Positions 1 through 8,407 of a DNA stretch of 64,000 bases are shown in pieces; positions within the stretch are counted from its first letter, which is position 1, and each line of letters begins with the position of its first letter. The translations under genes were made by a program, and so were the position numbers. The notes under the pieces were generated by a model. It did no database searches and was not told where the DNA came from. It saw only the letters and a program-made list of their open reading frames with translations. This DNA comes from Paraburkholderia madseniana (GTDB taxonomy: Bacteria; Pseudomonadota; Gammaproteobacteria; Burkholderiales; Burkholderiaceae). Where the stretch lies: assembly GCF_009690905.1 (NCBI RefSeq), contig NZ_VOSW01000016.1:53960-117959 (forward strand), written 5' to 3'.

Positions 1-237
1 GGCGGCGCGCAGATTTCCGGCGATCCGCAGGCGCTCGCCTCGGCGCTCGACAAGATCCATCGCTACGCGAGCGGCATTCCGTTCCCCACGGCCGAGCAGC
101 ATCCGGCCACCGCACAGATGATGATCATGAATCCGCTGGCGGGCGGCGGCATCGCGAATCTGTTCTCGACGCACCCGGCCACCGAGGAACGCATCGCGCG
201 TTTGATGGAAATGGCGCGCACGGGGCGCTTCGAGTAA
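1..237 (+). CDS. htpX: HtpX-type M48 membrane protease, C-terminal part
   Basis: Only the last 78 codons are in the window; the gene starts to the left. The visible tail carries [13 protein letters not shown], which fits the C-terminus of HtpX, the inner-membrane zinc endopeptidase of the M48 family that degrades misfolded membrane proteins with FtsH. The HExxH zinc site and the membrane helices lie outside the window, so the call rests on this tail and on the position directly upstream of rsmB, a common Burkholderiaceae arrangement. The frame is open to TAA at 235-237. It is followed by an octamer repeat and an intrinsic terminator, so it is probably transcribed separately from rsmB. Confidence 0.8.
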   Translation, partial: GGAQISGDPQALASALDKIHRYASGIPFPTAEQHPATAQMMIMNPLAGGGIANLFSTHPATEERIARLMEMARTGRFE

Positions 238-246
238 CGGTGCGCT

Positions 247-286
247 GATCCGGCGATCCGGCGATCCGGCGATCCGGCGATCCGGC
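247..286. repeat. Five tandem copies of octamer GATCCGGC
   Basis: Five perfect head-to-tail copies of GATCCGGC lie between the htpX stop and its terminator. Perfect octamer arrays are prone to slipped-strand length change. This one is intergenic, so a change would alter only the distance from the stop codon to the terminator hairpin. No function is evident. Confidence 0.9.
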
Positions 287-294
287 GTGACGAA

Positions 295-320
295 AGGCGA
301 GTCTGCGGGCTCGCCTTTTT
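295..320 (+). terminator. Intrinsic terminator after htpX
   Basis: A 7-bp perfect stem (AGGCGAG at 295-301, CTCGCCT at 310-316) with an 8-nt loop runs directly into five T residues. It is the expected form of a Rho-independent terminator for htpX. Confidence 0.8.
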
Positions 321-550
321 GCTTAAGCGGCCGGACCGCGGATTAGTAGCGGCACGATCTGATGCGGCCAATGCGGAGCACTTTCGCTCCGGGCGCAGCG
401 TCGCTTGCCCTCCGCTGCGAGGCCTTGCCCTATTGCTCGCGCCTCGGCTGGCGCGGCTACGCGCCACCCTCGGCGGCCTTCGCCCCGCGCCACGCTACAA
501 TGTGTGCTGTTTGCGCCGCGCGTACCGCCCGGCCTGCCTTTGCCTTTTTC

Positions 551-1990
551 ATGACTCCAAAGCCTTCTTCGCGTTCTGCTTCCCCATCGACGCGTCCGCG
601 CGAATCCCGTTTGACGATGCTGCATCTCGCGCCCGAATCGCTCGGTTTCGTGCTCGACTGCGCGGGCCAAGCCGTCGGCGCCGTGCGCCTCGGCGCGGCG
701 TTGCCGGCCGCGTTGCAATCCGTATTCGTCTCCGCGCCTGAAGGCAGCGCCGCCGCTGCGCGCGGCGCGGTGCAGGACATCGCGTACCGCACCATGCGGC
801 GTCTGGCGACCGCCGAGTGGCTGATCGCGAAGCTGGTGAAGAAGGCGCCGCCGCCGCACGTCGGTCATGTGCTCGCCTGCGCGCTCGCTTTGCTCGTCGA
901 CGATGAAAAGAACGCCGCCTATGCGCCGTTCACGGTTGTCGATCAGGCGGTGAGCGCCATCGCCGCGCGTCGTGAATTCGCGTTCGCAAAGGGTCTCGTC
1001 AACGCCGTGCTGCGTAATTTCCTGCGCGAGCGTGAGGCGCTGCTGAGCGCAGCGCAAGCTGACGAAGTTGCGCGCTGGAACTACCCGGCGTGGTGGATCG
1101 ATGCTGTGAAGTGCGCGTGGCCCGACGCATGGCAAGCCGTGCTCGCCTCCGGCAACACGCAAGGTCCGCTGACATTGCGCGTCAACGCGCGCCGCTCGAC
1201 AGTCGACGCCTATCTGCAGGTGCTGCACGACCATCACATTCCCGCGAGCAGGGCCGGCGAATACGCCGTCAAGCTCGCCACGCCGATGTCCGTCGACCGG
1301 ATCCCCGGCTTCAACGACGGCGTGGTGTCGGTGCAAGACGCCGGCGCGCAACTCGCTGCGCAACTGCTCGGCGTGCGTGACGGCATGCGAGTGCTCGACG
1401 CGTGCGCGGCGCCTGGCGGCAAAACCGGCCATCTGCTCGAACTTGCCAACTTGCAGCTCGTGGCGCTCGAAAGCGACGCATCGCGCGCGCGTCGCATCGG
1501 TGAAAACCTGCAGCGGCTCAAGCTCGAAGCGGAAGTGCGTATCGGCGACGCGGGTGCGCCCGCAAAATGGCACGACGACATCGACCAGCCGTTCGACCGC
1601 ATTCTGGCCGACGTGCCGTGTTCGGCGTCCGGCATCGTGCGGCGTCATCCGGATATTCGCTGGCTGCGTCGCGCGTCGGATATTCCCGCACTGGTTGCCG
1701 AGCAGCGCCGCATTCTCGAGGCGCTATGGCCACTCGTGAAGCCAGGCGGCGAGTTGCTCTACGTTACGTGTTCGATCTTTCCCGAAGAAGGCGAGTTGCA
1801 GGCGCAGTGGTTTGGAAACAAGTACCAGGATGCGGTACGATTGGACGCGCCGGGGCAACTTTTACCCTCAGTTGCCCGCGCGCCCGCCGGCACATCGGCC
1901 GGGTCCCATGCCGGACATGTCGCTGAAGATAGCGCCGGCTCGAACTCAGACCACGACGGATTTTTCTACGCGCGCTTTCAGAAACGGTGA
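551..1990 (+). CDS. rsmB: 16S rRNA m5C967 methyltransferase RsmB
   Basis: 479 aa from the ATG at 551. RsmB methylates C967 of 16S rRNA using S-adenosylmethionine. The N-terminal half is a NusB-like RNA-binding domain (FAKGLVNAVLRNFLRER near residues 145-165). The C-terminal half is a Rossmann methyltransferase with motif I VLDACAAPGGKTGHLLEL and the catalytic motif IV DVPCSASGIVRRHPD, then the TCSIFPEEGE region bearing the second conserved Cys. The frame is open upstream to 362, but that extension is Arg/Ala-rich and low in information, so 551 is preferred; an internal ATG at 617 is less likely. Its stop overlaps the next start by 4 bp, implying translational coupling. Confidence 0.93.
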   Translation: MTPKPSSRSASPSTRPRESRLTMLHLAPESLGFVLDCAGQAVGAVRLGAALPAALQSVFVSAPEGSAAAARGAVQDIAYRTMRRLATAEWLIAKLVKKAPPPHVGHVLACALALLVDDEKNAAYAPFTVVDQAVSAIAARREFAFAKGLVNAVLRNFLREREALLSAAQADEVARWNYPAWWIDAVKCAWPDAWQAVLASGNTQGPLTLRVNARRSTVDAYLQVLHDHHIPASRAGEYAVKLATPMSVDRIPGFNDGVVSVQDAGAQLAAQLLGVRDGMRVLDACAAPGGKTGHLLELANLQLVALESDASRARRIGENLQRLKLEAEVRIGDAGAPAKWHDDIDQPFDRILADVPCSASGIVRRHPDIRWLRRASDIPALVAEQRRILEALWPLVKPGGELLYVTCSIFPEEGELQAQWFGNKYQDAVRLDAPGQLLPSVARAPAGTSAGSHAGHVAEDSAGSNSDHDGFFYARFQKR

Positions 1991-2586
1991 CCATCAAACG
2001 CTTCTTCCCGCTTCGGCTCGCTGCCGTGCTCTGGATCGTGCTGGCCGTGTGGCTCGCCGTACCGGGCGCGGCGTACGCCGATTCGATCGCGGTGCAGCGC
2101 GCGTCGCTGCAATCGGACAACACCGGCTGGAGCATCGACGCGCGTTTCGACTTCGACCTGAACAGCAATCTCGAAGACGCCGTCAACAAAGGCATTCCGC
2201 TGTACTTCACGACAGACTTCGAACTGAGCCGGCCGCGCTGGTACTGGTTCGACGAACAGCCGGTGAGCGTGTCGCAGAGCATCCGCCTGTCGTTCCAGCC
2301 GCTCACGCGTGAGTATCGTGTGTCGAGCGTGTCGTCGGGTGGCTTGCAGCTCGGCTTCACGACGCTGAAAGATGCGCTCGCGGTGATCAAGCACATCACG
2401 TCGTGGCACGTGATCGACCGCAATCAGGTGCATGTCGGGGAGACGTACAACGCGTCGGTGCGCATGCAACTCGACATCGCGCTGATGCCCAAGCCGTTCC
2501 AGATCGACGCGGTGAACAACCGCGACTGGAGCCTCTCGTCGGAGTGGAAACGCTTTACCTTCACGGTGACCGAACGTGCTAAATAG
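1987..2586 (+). CDS. DUF4390 family secreted/membrane-anchored protein
   Basis: 199 aa. It starts at a GTG that overlaps the rsmB stop (GTGA). The N-terminus is a clear signal sequence or anchor (FPLRLAAVLWIVLAVWLAV, then an Ala-rich cleavage-like region around residue 30). The rest is a mixed beta-rich domain that resembles the DUF4390 family, which in betaproteobacteria is nearly always found just before an NtrY-like sensor kinase. The next gene overlaps it by 11 bp, so rsmB, this gene and the two-component pair look like one operon. The context suggests an envelope partner of the kinase, but no biochemical role can be read from the sequence. Confidence 0.82.
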   Translation: MTIKRFFPLRLAAVLWIVLAVWLAVPGAAYADSIAVQRASLQSDNTGWSIDARFDFDLNSNLEDAVNKGIPLYFTTDFELSRPRWYWFDEQPVSVSQSIRLSFQPLTREYRVSSVSSGGLQLGFTTLKDALAVIKHITSWHVIDRNQVHVGETYNASVRMQLDIALMPKPFQIDAVNNRDWSLSSEWKRFTFTVTERAK

Positions 2587-4990
2587 AGTGCGCCAAGCCA
2601 CCAGCGTCAGCAGCATCGTCGTGCGCGTGCTGGTGTCCACGGTCGCCGTGACGGCCGTGCTGCTGCTCGTGCTGCTTGCAGCGGCGAGCGCGAATACCGA
2701 ATTTTTCGACCGCTATTACCAGTGGCTGTACGCGGCCAACCTCGTGGTCGCGATGATCTTTTTGCTGGTGGTGGCGACGCTCGTCATCATCATCATTGCG
2801 CGGCTTAGAAAAGGTAAGTTCGGCACCCGCCTGTTAGCGAAACTCGCGTTCTTCATGGCGCTGGTCGGCGTGGTGCCGGGCGGCATCATTTACGTGGTCT
2901 CGTATCAGTTCGTATCGCGCAGTATCGAGTCGTGGTTCGACGTGAACGTCGAAACCGCGTTGACCTCGGGCCTGAATCTCGGCCGCGGCATGCTCGACGC
3001 CTCGCTGTCCGATCTGCAGACCAAGGGCCGCCTGATGTCCGAGCAACTGGCGAGCGCGGACGCCGCCGGCACCACGCTCACGCTCCTGCGCTTGCGCGAT
3101 CAGTTCGGCGTGCAGGACGCGACGATCGTCGAACCCACGCGCAGCATGTCGGGCGCGACGCCGGACATGCACGTGGTCGCGCAGGCGTCCGGCAATTACG
3201 CGACGCTCGTGTCGAACGACTTGCCCACGCCGTTGATGATCGATCAGGCGCGTGGCCGCGGCTATGCGGCGATCGAAGGGGAAGTCGACGGCGATCCGCG
3301 CGCGCACGGCAGCAAGGGCGCGTTGCGGCTGCGCGTCGTGCAGCGCATTCCCGATTCGAACGCGTCACTGCTGCAGCCCACCGAGCGCTTCCTGCAGCTC
3401 ACGCAGCCGGTGTCGCCGTCGCTCGCGCGTAACGCCGACGCAGTGCAGCGGGCTTATCGCGAATATCAGGAGAAGGCGCTGGGCCGTACCGGTTTGCGCA
3501 AGATGTACATCGGCACGCTGACGCTCGCGCTGTTCCTTGCCACCTTCATCGCGATGATGCTGGCGCTTGCGCTCGGCAATCAGCTTGCGCGACCGTTGTT
3601 CCTGCTCGCGCAGGGCACCAAGGAAGTGACCGAGGGCGACTACACGCCAAAGCGCGAAATCAAATCGCGTGACGAACTGGGCTTCCTCACGCAGTCGTTC
3701 AACGCGATGACGCGGCAGCTCTCCGAAGCGCGCGCGGCGGTCGAGAACAACCGGATCGCGCTCGAGCATTCGAAAGCCTATCTGGAAAGCATTCTCGCGA
3801 ACCTGACCGCGGGTGTGTTCGTGTTCGACCGGCAGTTCCGTCTCACCACCGCAAACCGCGGCGCCGAGCGGATTTTCCGTCAGCAGTTCCAGGAGGTGCT
3901 GGGTTCGGCGCTCGAGCAGATTGGCGTGTTGAGCGAATTCGGCGGCATGGTGCGCAAGGCCTTCGCCGATCGCGAGGCCGCAAGCGGCGACGGTCACGAC
4001 GACCGCGGCCACTGGCAGCAGCAGTTCTCGGTGCAGGTGGCGGGCGAAACCGAGCCGCTCACCTTGCTCGTGCGCGGCGCGCGTCTTGTGTCCGCCACCG
4101 ATCGCGATGCGGAAGACATGCAGACCTCCGGCTACGTCGTCGTGTTCGACGATATTTCGGATGTGATCTCCGCGCAGCGTTCGATCGCCTGGGGCGAAGT
4201 CGCGCGGCGTCTCGCACACGAAATCAAGAACCCGCTCACGCCGATCCAGTTGTCCGCCGAGCGTTTGCAGATGAAACTCGCCGACAAGCTGTCGCCATCG
4301 GATGCCGATGTGCTGAAGCGCGGCGCGACCACCATCGTCAATCAGGTCGCGGCGATGAAGCAGATGGTCGACAATTTCCGCGACTATGCACGCACGCCCC
4401 CTGCAGTGCTCGCGCATCTGCAACTGAACGAACTGGTCAGCGAGGTGCTCACGCTGTACGGTATCGAAGAAGGCAAGGGCGCAATTCAGGTAGAGCTCGC
4501 GGATTTGCCGGCGATTCGCGGCGACGCGACACAATTGCGACAGGTGATTCACAACCTGCTGCAGAATGCACAGGATGCCGTGGCCGACGTCGAACAACCG
4601 CGTGTGTTGCTCGAGACGAGGACAGTAGAATACGGAGACCCCGACGCGGAAGGCAAAGTACACGTCGCGGTGCGTCTGACAGTGTCGGATAACGGACCGG
4701 GCTTCCCCGCGCGTATCCTGACACGTGCATTCGAACCTTACGTGACGACCAAGGCCAAAGGTACGGGTCTCGGTCTTGCGATGGTCAAGAAGATCGTCGA
4801 CGAACACGGCGCGCGCATCGACATTCGCAACCGCATGAAAGCGGGCGATGTGATTGAAGGCGCGCAGATATCGATCCTCTTCCTTCAACTGGCAGAAGAT
4901 GCCGCGGCACCTGGAGCAGGGTCGCGGCCGGCGCATGGCAATGCGTCGCAGGGAACGACAAAAGCAACAGTGCAGACAAGGGCAGCGTAA
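2576..4990 (+). CDS. NtrY-like membrane sensor histidine kinase
   Basis: 804 aa. Two N-terminal hydrophobic segments (about residues 16-38 and 55-75) and a third near 89-110 are followed by an extracytoplasmic region, another membrane helix near 310-335 and a HAMP-like linker. A PAS domain follows (ESILANLTAGVFVFDRQF), then HisKA with the phospho-acceptor His548 in LAHEIKNPLTP, then an HATPase_c domain with N-box HNLLQNAQDA and G-box KGTGLGLAMVKK. This is the NtrY architecture. The cognate regulator begins at the very next base after the stop. The ligand is unknown; nitrogen control is the family association, not something shown here. A GTG at 2588 is an alternative start. Confidence 0.9.
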   Translation: MLNRVRQATSVSSIVVRVLVSTVAVTAVLLLVLLAAASANTEFFDRYYQWLYAANLVVAMIFLLVVATLVIIIIARLRKGKFGTRLLAKLAFFMALVGVVPGGIIYVVSYQFVSRSIESWFDVNVETALTSGLNLGRGMLDASLSDLQTKGRLMSEQLASADAAGTTLTLLRLRDQFGVQDATIVEPTRSMSGATPDMHVVAQASGNYATLVSNDLPTPLMIDQARGRGYAAIEGEVDGDPRAHGSKGALRLRVVQRIPDSNASLLQPTERFLQLTQPVSPSLARNADAVQRAYREYQEKALGRTGLRKMYIGTLTLALFLATFIAMMLALALGNQLARPLFLLAQGTKEVTEGDYTPKREIKSRDELGFLTQSFNAMTRQLSEARAAVENNRIALEHSKAYLESILANLTAGVFVFDRQFRLTTANRGAERIFRQQFQEVLGSALEQIGVLSEFGGMVRKAFADREAASGDGHDDRGHWQQQFSVQVAGETEPLTLLVRGARLVSATDRDAEDMQTSGYVVVFDDISDVISAQRSIAWGEVARRLAHEIKNPLTPIQLSAERLQMKLADKLSPSDADVLKRGATTIVNQVAAMKQMVDNFRDYARTPPAVLAHLQLNELVSEVLTLYGIEEGKGAIQVELADLPAIRGDATQLRQVIHNLLQNAQDAVADVEQPRVLLETRTVEYGDPDAEGKVHVAVRLTVSDNGPGFPARILTRAFEPYVTTKAKGTGLGLAMVKKIVDEHGARIDIRNRMKAGDVIEGAQISILFLQLAEDAAAPGAGSRPAHGNASQGTTKATVQTRAA

Positions 4991-5680
4991 ATGGCAACCA
5001 TCCTGGTGGTAGATGATGAAATGGGCATCCGGGAATTGCTCTCGGAGATCCTGAGCGACGAGGGGCATGTCGTGGAGGCCGCGGAAAACGCGCAGGAAGC
5101 GCGCGAATTCCGCTTGCGCCAGGCGCCGGACCTGGTGCTGCTCGACATCTGGATGCCCGATACGGACGGCGTCACCTTGCTCAAAGAATGGGCCGCGCAG
5201 GGGCAGCTGACCATGCCGGTGATCATGATGTCCGGTCACGCAACCATCGATACGGCGGTTGAAGCAACCAAGATCGGCGCACTCAATTTCCTCGAGAAGC
5301 CGATTGCGTTGCAGAAGCTGCTGAAGGCAGTCGAGCAGGGCCTCGCCCGTGGCAATGCGGTCGGTGCACCGGGCGGCGCGGTCGCCAAGCCGGCGTTGCC
5401 GGTCAGCGCTTCGGCCGTGGCTTCGGCGGCTGCGTTGCCGATGCTGTCGTCGGATGGCATGGGCAGCGGCGCGTTGGCTGCGCAAACGGCGTCGATCTCG
5501 TTCGACATCCCGTTGCGCGATGCGCGCGATGCGTTCGAGCGTGCTTACTTCGAATATCACCTCGCGCGCGAGAATGGCAGCATGACGCGCGTCGCGGAAA
5601 AGACGGGTCTCGAGCGCACGCACTTGTATCGCAAGCTCAAGCAGCTCGGTGTCGATCTCGGTAAGAACAAAGGGGAGTGA
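4991..5680 (+). CDS. NtrX-like response regulator without a sigma54 AAA domain
   Basis: 229 aa. A receiver domain occupies residues 1-120 with acidic pocket DDE (8-10), phospho-acceptor Asp52 in LLDIWMP and the Lys of NFLEKPI. An Ala/Pro-rich linker of about 50 residues follows, and the protein ends in a Fis-type helix-turn-helix (MTRVAEKTGLERTHLYRKLK). Classical NtrX/NtrC proteins have a sigma54-interacting AAA+ module between these parts; it is absent here. It therefore probably acts as a sigma54-independent DNA-binding regulator. It is the partner of the kinase immediately upstream. A tRNA follows 97 bp downstream. Confidence 0.88.
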   Translation: MATILVVDDEMGIRELLSEILSDEGHVVEAAENAQEAREFRLRQAPDLVLLDIWMPDTDGVTLLKEWAAQGQLTMPVIMMSGHATIDTAVEATKIGALNFLEKPIALQKLLKAVEQGLARGNAVGAPGGAVAKPALPVSASAVASAAALPMLSSDGMGSGALAAQTASISFDIPLRDARDAFERAYFEYHLARENGSMTRVAEKTGLERTHLYRKLKQLGVDLGKNKGE

Positions 5681-5777
5681 AGGGCCTGCGCAATGCGTGC
5701 AGGTTCGGGCGCGGCAGATTTTTTCGAGAAGGGGCTTGTCGTGCTGCTGACCCTTTGATATCATTTCGTTCTTCGTT

Positions 5778-5853
5778 GGCCCGGTAGCTCAGTTGGTAGA
5801 GCAGCGGATTGAAAATCCGCGTGTCGATGGTTCGATTCCGTCCCAGGCCACCA
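5778..5853 (+). tRNA. tRNA-Phe (GAA)
   Basis: A full cloverleaf of 76 nt. The anticodon stem GCGGA/TCCGC encloses loop TTGAAAA with anticodon GAA. The D arm carries AGCTCAGTTGGTAGAGC, the T loop is TTCGATT, and the 3' CCA is encoded. The acceptor stem pairs at six of seven positions; C5 (5782) faces A68 (5845), a mismatch. An intrinsic terminator follows within 10 bp. Confidence 0.97.
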
Positions 5854-5859
5854 GGATTC

Positions 5860-5900
5860 AGCCCCAGGAAATCGCAAGATTCCTGGGGCTTTTCCTTTTT
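5860..5900 (+). terminator. Terminator after tRNA-Phe
   Basis: An 11-bp perfect stem (5860-5870 with 5880-5890) and a 9-nt loop are followed by T-rich sequence to 5900. Confidence 0.85.
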
Positions 5901-6289
5901 TGGCGGGCTTTGTGGCGGCATGGCTTGCTTGCCCCACGGCGGGTGTGCTCGGCGGCATTGGGCGTCGCGTGATAAAATTGCGCCAGTTCAAGGACTTGCA
6001 TGCGAGGGTGCTGTAGGCGTTCCACTTGCGCGCCACCGCACCAAACGCGTCTTTTCGTATCCTGAAGCGGCGCCTTTTGCGCACTCTGCCGCAACACGGC
6101 AAGGCCGCGACAGGTGCCAAACCCTTCGCCCGACGATTAACGGTATAAGCGCCCAGCGACTCTGCATGCGGAAGGCGCGGCCTATACTGCTTTGGGCCGG
6201 CAGCAGTGCCGGCACGCGTCGCGCCGCGTTGCTTGCATGGCGCACCTCGCGCAGCGCGACGTGGCACTCATCATTCACGGAGTTTCACG
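5901..6289. other. Intergenic region between tRNA-Phe and queC
   Basis: About 390 bp without a credible gene. I looked for a preQ1 riboswitch upstream of queC and did not see one. A T/A-richer stretch near 5970-5980 and a TATACT near 6183 could belong to promoters, but no good hexamer pair stands out. The frame of queC is open upstream, yet the leading residues look like noise. Confidence 0.5.
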
Positions 6290-7021
6290 GTGATCCGCAA
6301 AGACGCTAAACGTAGCGCTCTGGTGCTGTTTTCCGGCGGCCAGGATTCCGCCACATGCCTCGCCTGGGCCCTCGAACGTTATGAAACGGTCGAGACGCTG
6401 GGCTTCGATTATGGCCAGCGGCACCGAGTCGAACTCGAATGCCGCGAAGGGTTTCGTAACGCGGTGACGCGGACATTTCCGGCGTGGGCCGACCGCCTCG
6501 GCGAAGATCACATGATCGATCTGTCGGTGCTCGGCTCGATCAGCGATACCGCGATGACGCGCGAAATCGAGATTCACGCCACGGCGAACGGTTTGCCGAA
6601 TACGTTCGTGCCGGGCCGCAATCTGATGTTCATGACGATCGCCGCGGCCATCGCCTATCGGCGTGGTTTGCAGGTGCTGGTCGGCGGCATGTGCGAGACG
6701 GACTTCTCGGGCTACCCCGATTGCCGCGACGACACAATGAAGGCATTGCAGGTCGCGCTGAACCTCGGCATGGATACGCGCTTCCTGCTCGAAACGCCGC
6801 TGATGTGGCTCGATAAGGCCGATACGTGGCGTCTCGCGCACGAGTTGGGCGGCGACGAACTGGTCGAACTGGTGCGCGTCGAAACGCACACCTGCTATGT
6901 CGGCGAGCGCGCGGAACTGCATGCATGGGGTTTCGGCTGCGGCGAATGCCCGGCGTGCCGCTTGCGCAAGCGCGGTTTCGAAGCGTATCTGGCCGGTGAG
7001 AAGGTGACCGAGCCGGTCTGA
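6290..7021 (+). CDS. queC: 7-cyano-7-deazaguanine synthase QueC
   Basis: 243 aa from the GTG at 6290, which has an ACGGAG ribosome site just upstream. QueC converts 7-carboxy-7-deazaguanine to preQ0 with ATP and ammonia. The N-terminus carries the PP-loop ATP motif SGGQDSATC, and the C-terminus carries the zinc-binding cluster [11 protein letters not shown]. The length is typical. queE and queD follow on the same strand, so three consecutive steps of queuosine precursor synthesis are grouped here. The open frame extends upstream to 6206 but lacks conserved character. Confidence 0.94.
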   Translation: MIRKDAKRSALVLFSGGQDSATCLAWALERYETVETLGFDYGQRHRVELECREGFRNAVTRTFPAWADRLGEDHMIDLSVLGSISDTAMTREIEIHATANGLPNTFVPGRNLMFMTIAAAIAYRRGLQVLVGGMCETDFSGYPDCRDDTMKALQVALNLGMDTRFLLETPLMWLDKADTWRLAHELGGDELVELVRVETHTCYVGERAELHAWGFGCGECPACRLRKRGFEAYLAGEKVTEPV

Positions 7022-7106
7022 CGCTCACCGAAGTTTTACGCTGGCGCACCGTGCGAACGGGCGCGGCGCAGGCAATTATTTTCAGGAACACAAGGCAGAA
7101 AGCAGC

Positions 7107-7739
7107 ATGACTTACGCGGTCAAGGAAATCTTCTACACATTGCAGGGCGAGGGTGCGAATGCCGGGCGTCCGGCCGTGTTCTGCCGGTTCGCCGGTTGCA
7201 ATCTGTGGTCGGGCCGCGAAGAAGATCGTGCGGATGCGGTCTGCCGTTTCTGCGATACGGACTTCGTCGGGACCGATGGTGAGAACGGCGGCAAGTACCG
7301 TACGCCTGAAGATCTGGTGCAGATGATCGCGTCGCAATGGCCGGAAGGCGAGGGCGAACGCTTCGTGGTCTGCACGGGCGGTGAGCCGATGTTGCAGATC
7401 GATCAGCCGTTTGTCGACGCGCTGCATGCCGCCGGCTTCGAAATCGCCATCGAAACCAACGGCTCGCTGCCGGTGCTCGAGACGATCGACTGGATCTGCG
7501 TGAGCCCGAAGGCCGATGCGCCGCTCGTCGTCACCAAGGGCAACGAACTGAAGGTCGTGATTCCGCAGGACAACCAGCGTTTGTCCGAGTATGCGAAGCT
7601 CGACTTCGAGTATTTCCTCGTCCAGCCGATGGACGGCCCGTCGCGCGACCTCAACACCAAGCTCGCGATCGACTGGTGCAAACGCCATCCGCAATGGCGC
7701 CTGTCGATGCAGACCCACAAGTATCTGAACATTCCCTGA
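7107..7739 (+). CDS. queE: 7-carboxy-7-deazaguanine synthase QueE
   Basis: 210 aa. A small radical-SAM enzyme that converts 6-carboxytetrahydropterin to 7-carboxy-7-deazaguanine. The iron-sulfur Cys residues are Cys31, Cys46 and Cys49, giving spacing CX14CX2C rather than the usual CX3CX2C. This unusual spacing is the one described for the Burkholderia multivorans enzyme. The N-terminal EIFYTLQGEGANAGRPAVF segment and the TGGEP SAM-binding motif are intact. It lies 85 bp after queC and just 6 bp before queD. Confidence 0.94.
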   Translation: MTYAVKEIFYTLQGEGANAGRPAVFCRFAGCNLWSGREEDRADAVCRFCDTDFVGTDGENGGKYRTPEDLVQMIASQWPEGEGERFVVCTGGEPMLQIDQPFVDALHAAGFEIAIETNGSLPVLETIDWICVSPKADAPLVVTKGNELKVVIPQDNQRLSEYAKLDFEYFLVQPMDGPSRDLNTKLAIDWCKRHPQWRLSMQTHKYLNIP

Positions 7740-7745
7740 TTTGCC

Positions 7746-8192
7746 GTGCTGACGATTACACGAAAACTCGAATTTGACGCGGGCCACCGCATCCCCGATC
7801 ACCGCAGCCAGTGCCGTAATCTGCACGGCCATCGCTATGTGCTCGAAATCACGCTGCAAGGCGACCTGGTCGATACCGAAGGCGCGCCGGATCGCGGCAT
7901 GGTGATGGACTTCGCCGACGTGAAGTCGCTCGCGGTCGAGCATCTGGTCGACAAGTGGGACCATGCGTTCCTCGTCTACGAAGGCGATACACAGGTGCGC
8001 GGTTTTCTGGAAACCATGGCGGGACACAAGACGGTCGTGCTCGATCGCATCCCGACCGTTGAAAATCTCGCCGCCGTCGCGTTCGATATCCTCGCGAACG
8101 TCTACGACGCGCATTACGGCGTGAATCTGCGTTTGCATAAGGTGCGTCTGTTCGAGACGCCGAACTGCTGGGCCGACGTGGTCCGCGATTAA
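7746..8192 (+). CDS. queD: 6-carboxy-5,6,7,8-tetrahydropterin synthase QueD
   Basis: 148 aa from a GTG start. A PTPS-fold enzyme that makes 6-carboxytetrahydropterin from dihydroneopterin triphosphate, the substrate of QueE. The zinc ligands are in FDAGHRI and NLHGHRY, the catalytic Cys precedes the second His pair (SQCRNLHGH), and the C-terminal Glu is in LFETPN. It is the third gene of the queCED group, with only 6 bp separating it from queE. A weak GC stem (8198-8204 with 8218-8224) after the stop lacks a T run. Confidence 0.93.
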   Translation: MLTITRKLEFDAGHRIPDHRSQCRNLHGHRYVLEITLQGDLVDTEGAPDRGMVMDFADVKSLAVEHLVDKWDHAFLVYEGDTQVRGFLETMAGHKTVVLDRIPTVENLAAVAFDILANVYDAHYGVNLRLHKVRLFETPNCWADVVRD

Positions 8193-8407
8193 GTTCAGGG
8201 CCGCACGACTCAAGCCCGCGGCCCAACCCCCGCGTTATTGTCACGGTATGATCGCTCCGATAACCACATGGAGCGAGACATGCCGGTCACCGCATTGCGT
8301 CGCAGCAGGCATTCAGGCCGTCACGGCCCGGGCGTTGGTCTTTTCGGCCACGCCAGCATTCTCACCAGCGCTTCAGGCGATGTATCCCATCGCCAGGGAG
8401 CGCGGCA

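Noticed and set aside
362..550. Upstream extension of rsmB
   Set aside because: The 63 extra codons carry no RsmB-like sequence and overlap the likely promoter region.
3365..5764. A 799-codon open frame antisense to the NtrY/NtrX genes
   Set aside because: It mirrors well-supported genes on the other strand; composition is Arg/His-rich with no domain. Typical high-GC shadow frame.
5901..6289. preQ1 riboswitch before queC
   Set aside because: The compact preQ1-I pattern with a terminal AAACTAA-like segment was not found.
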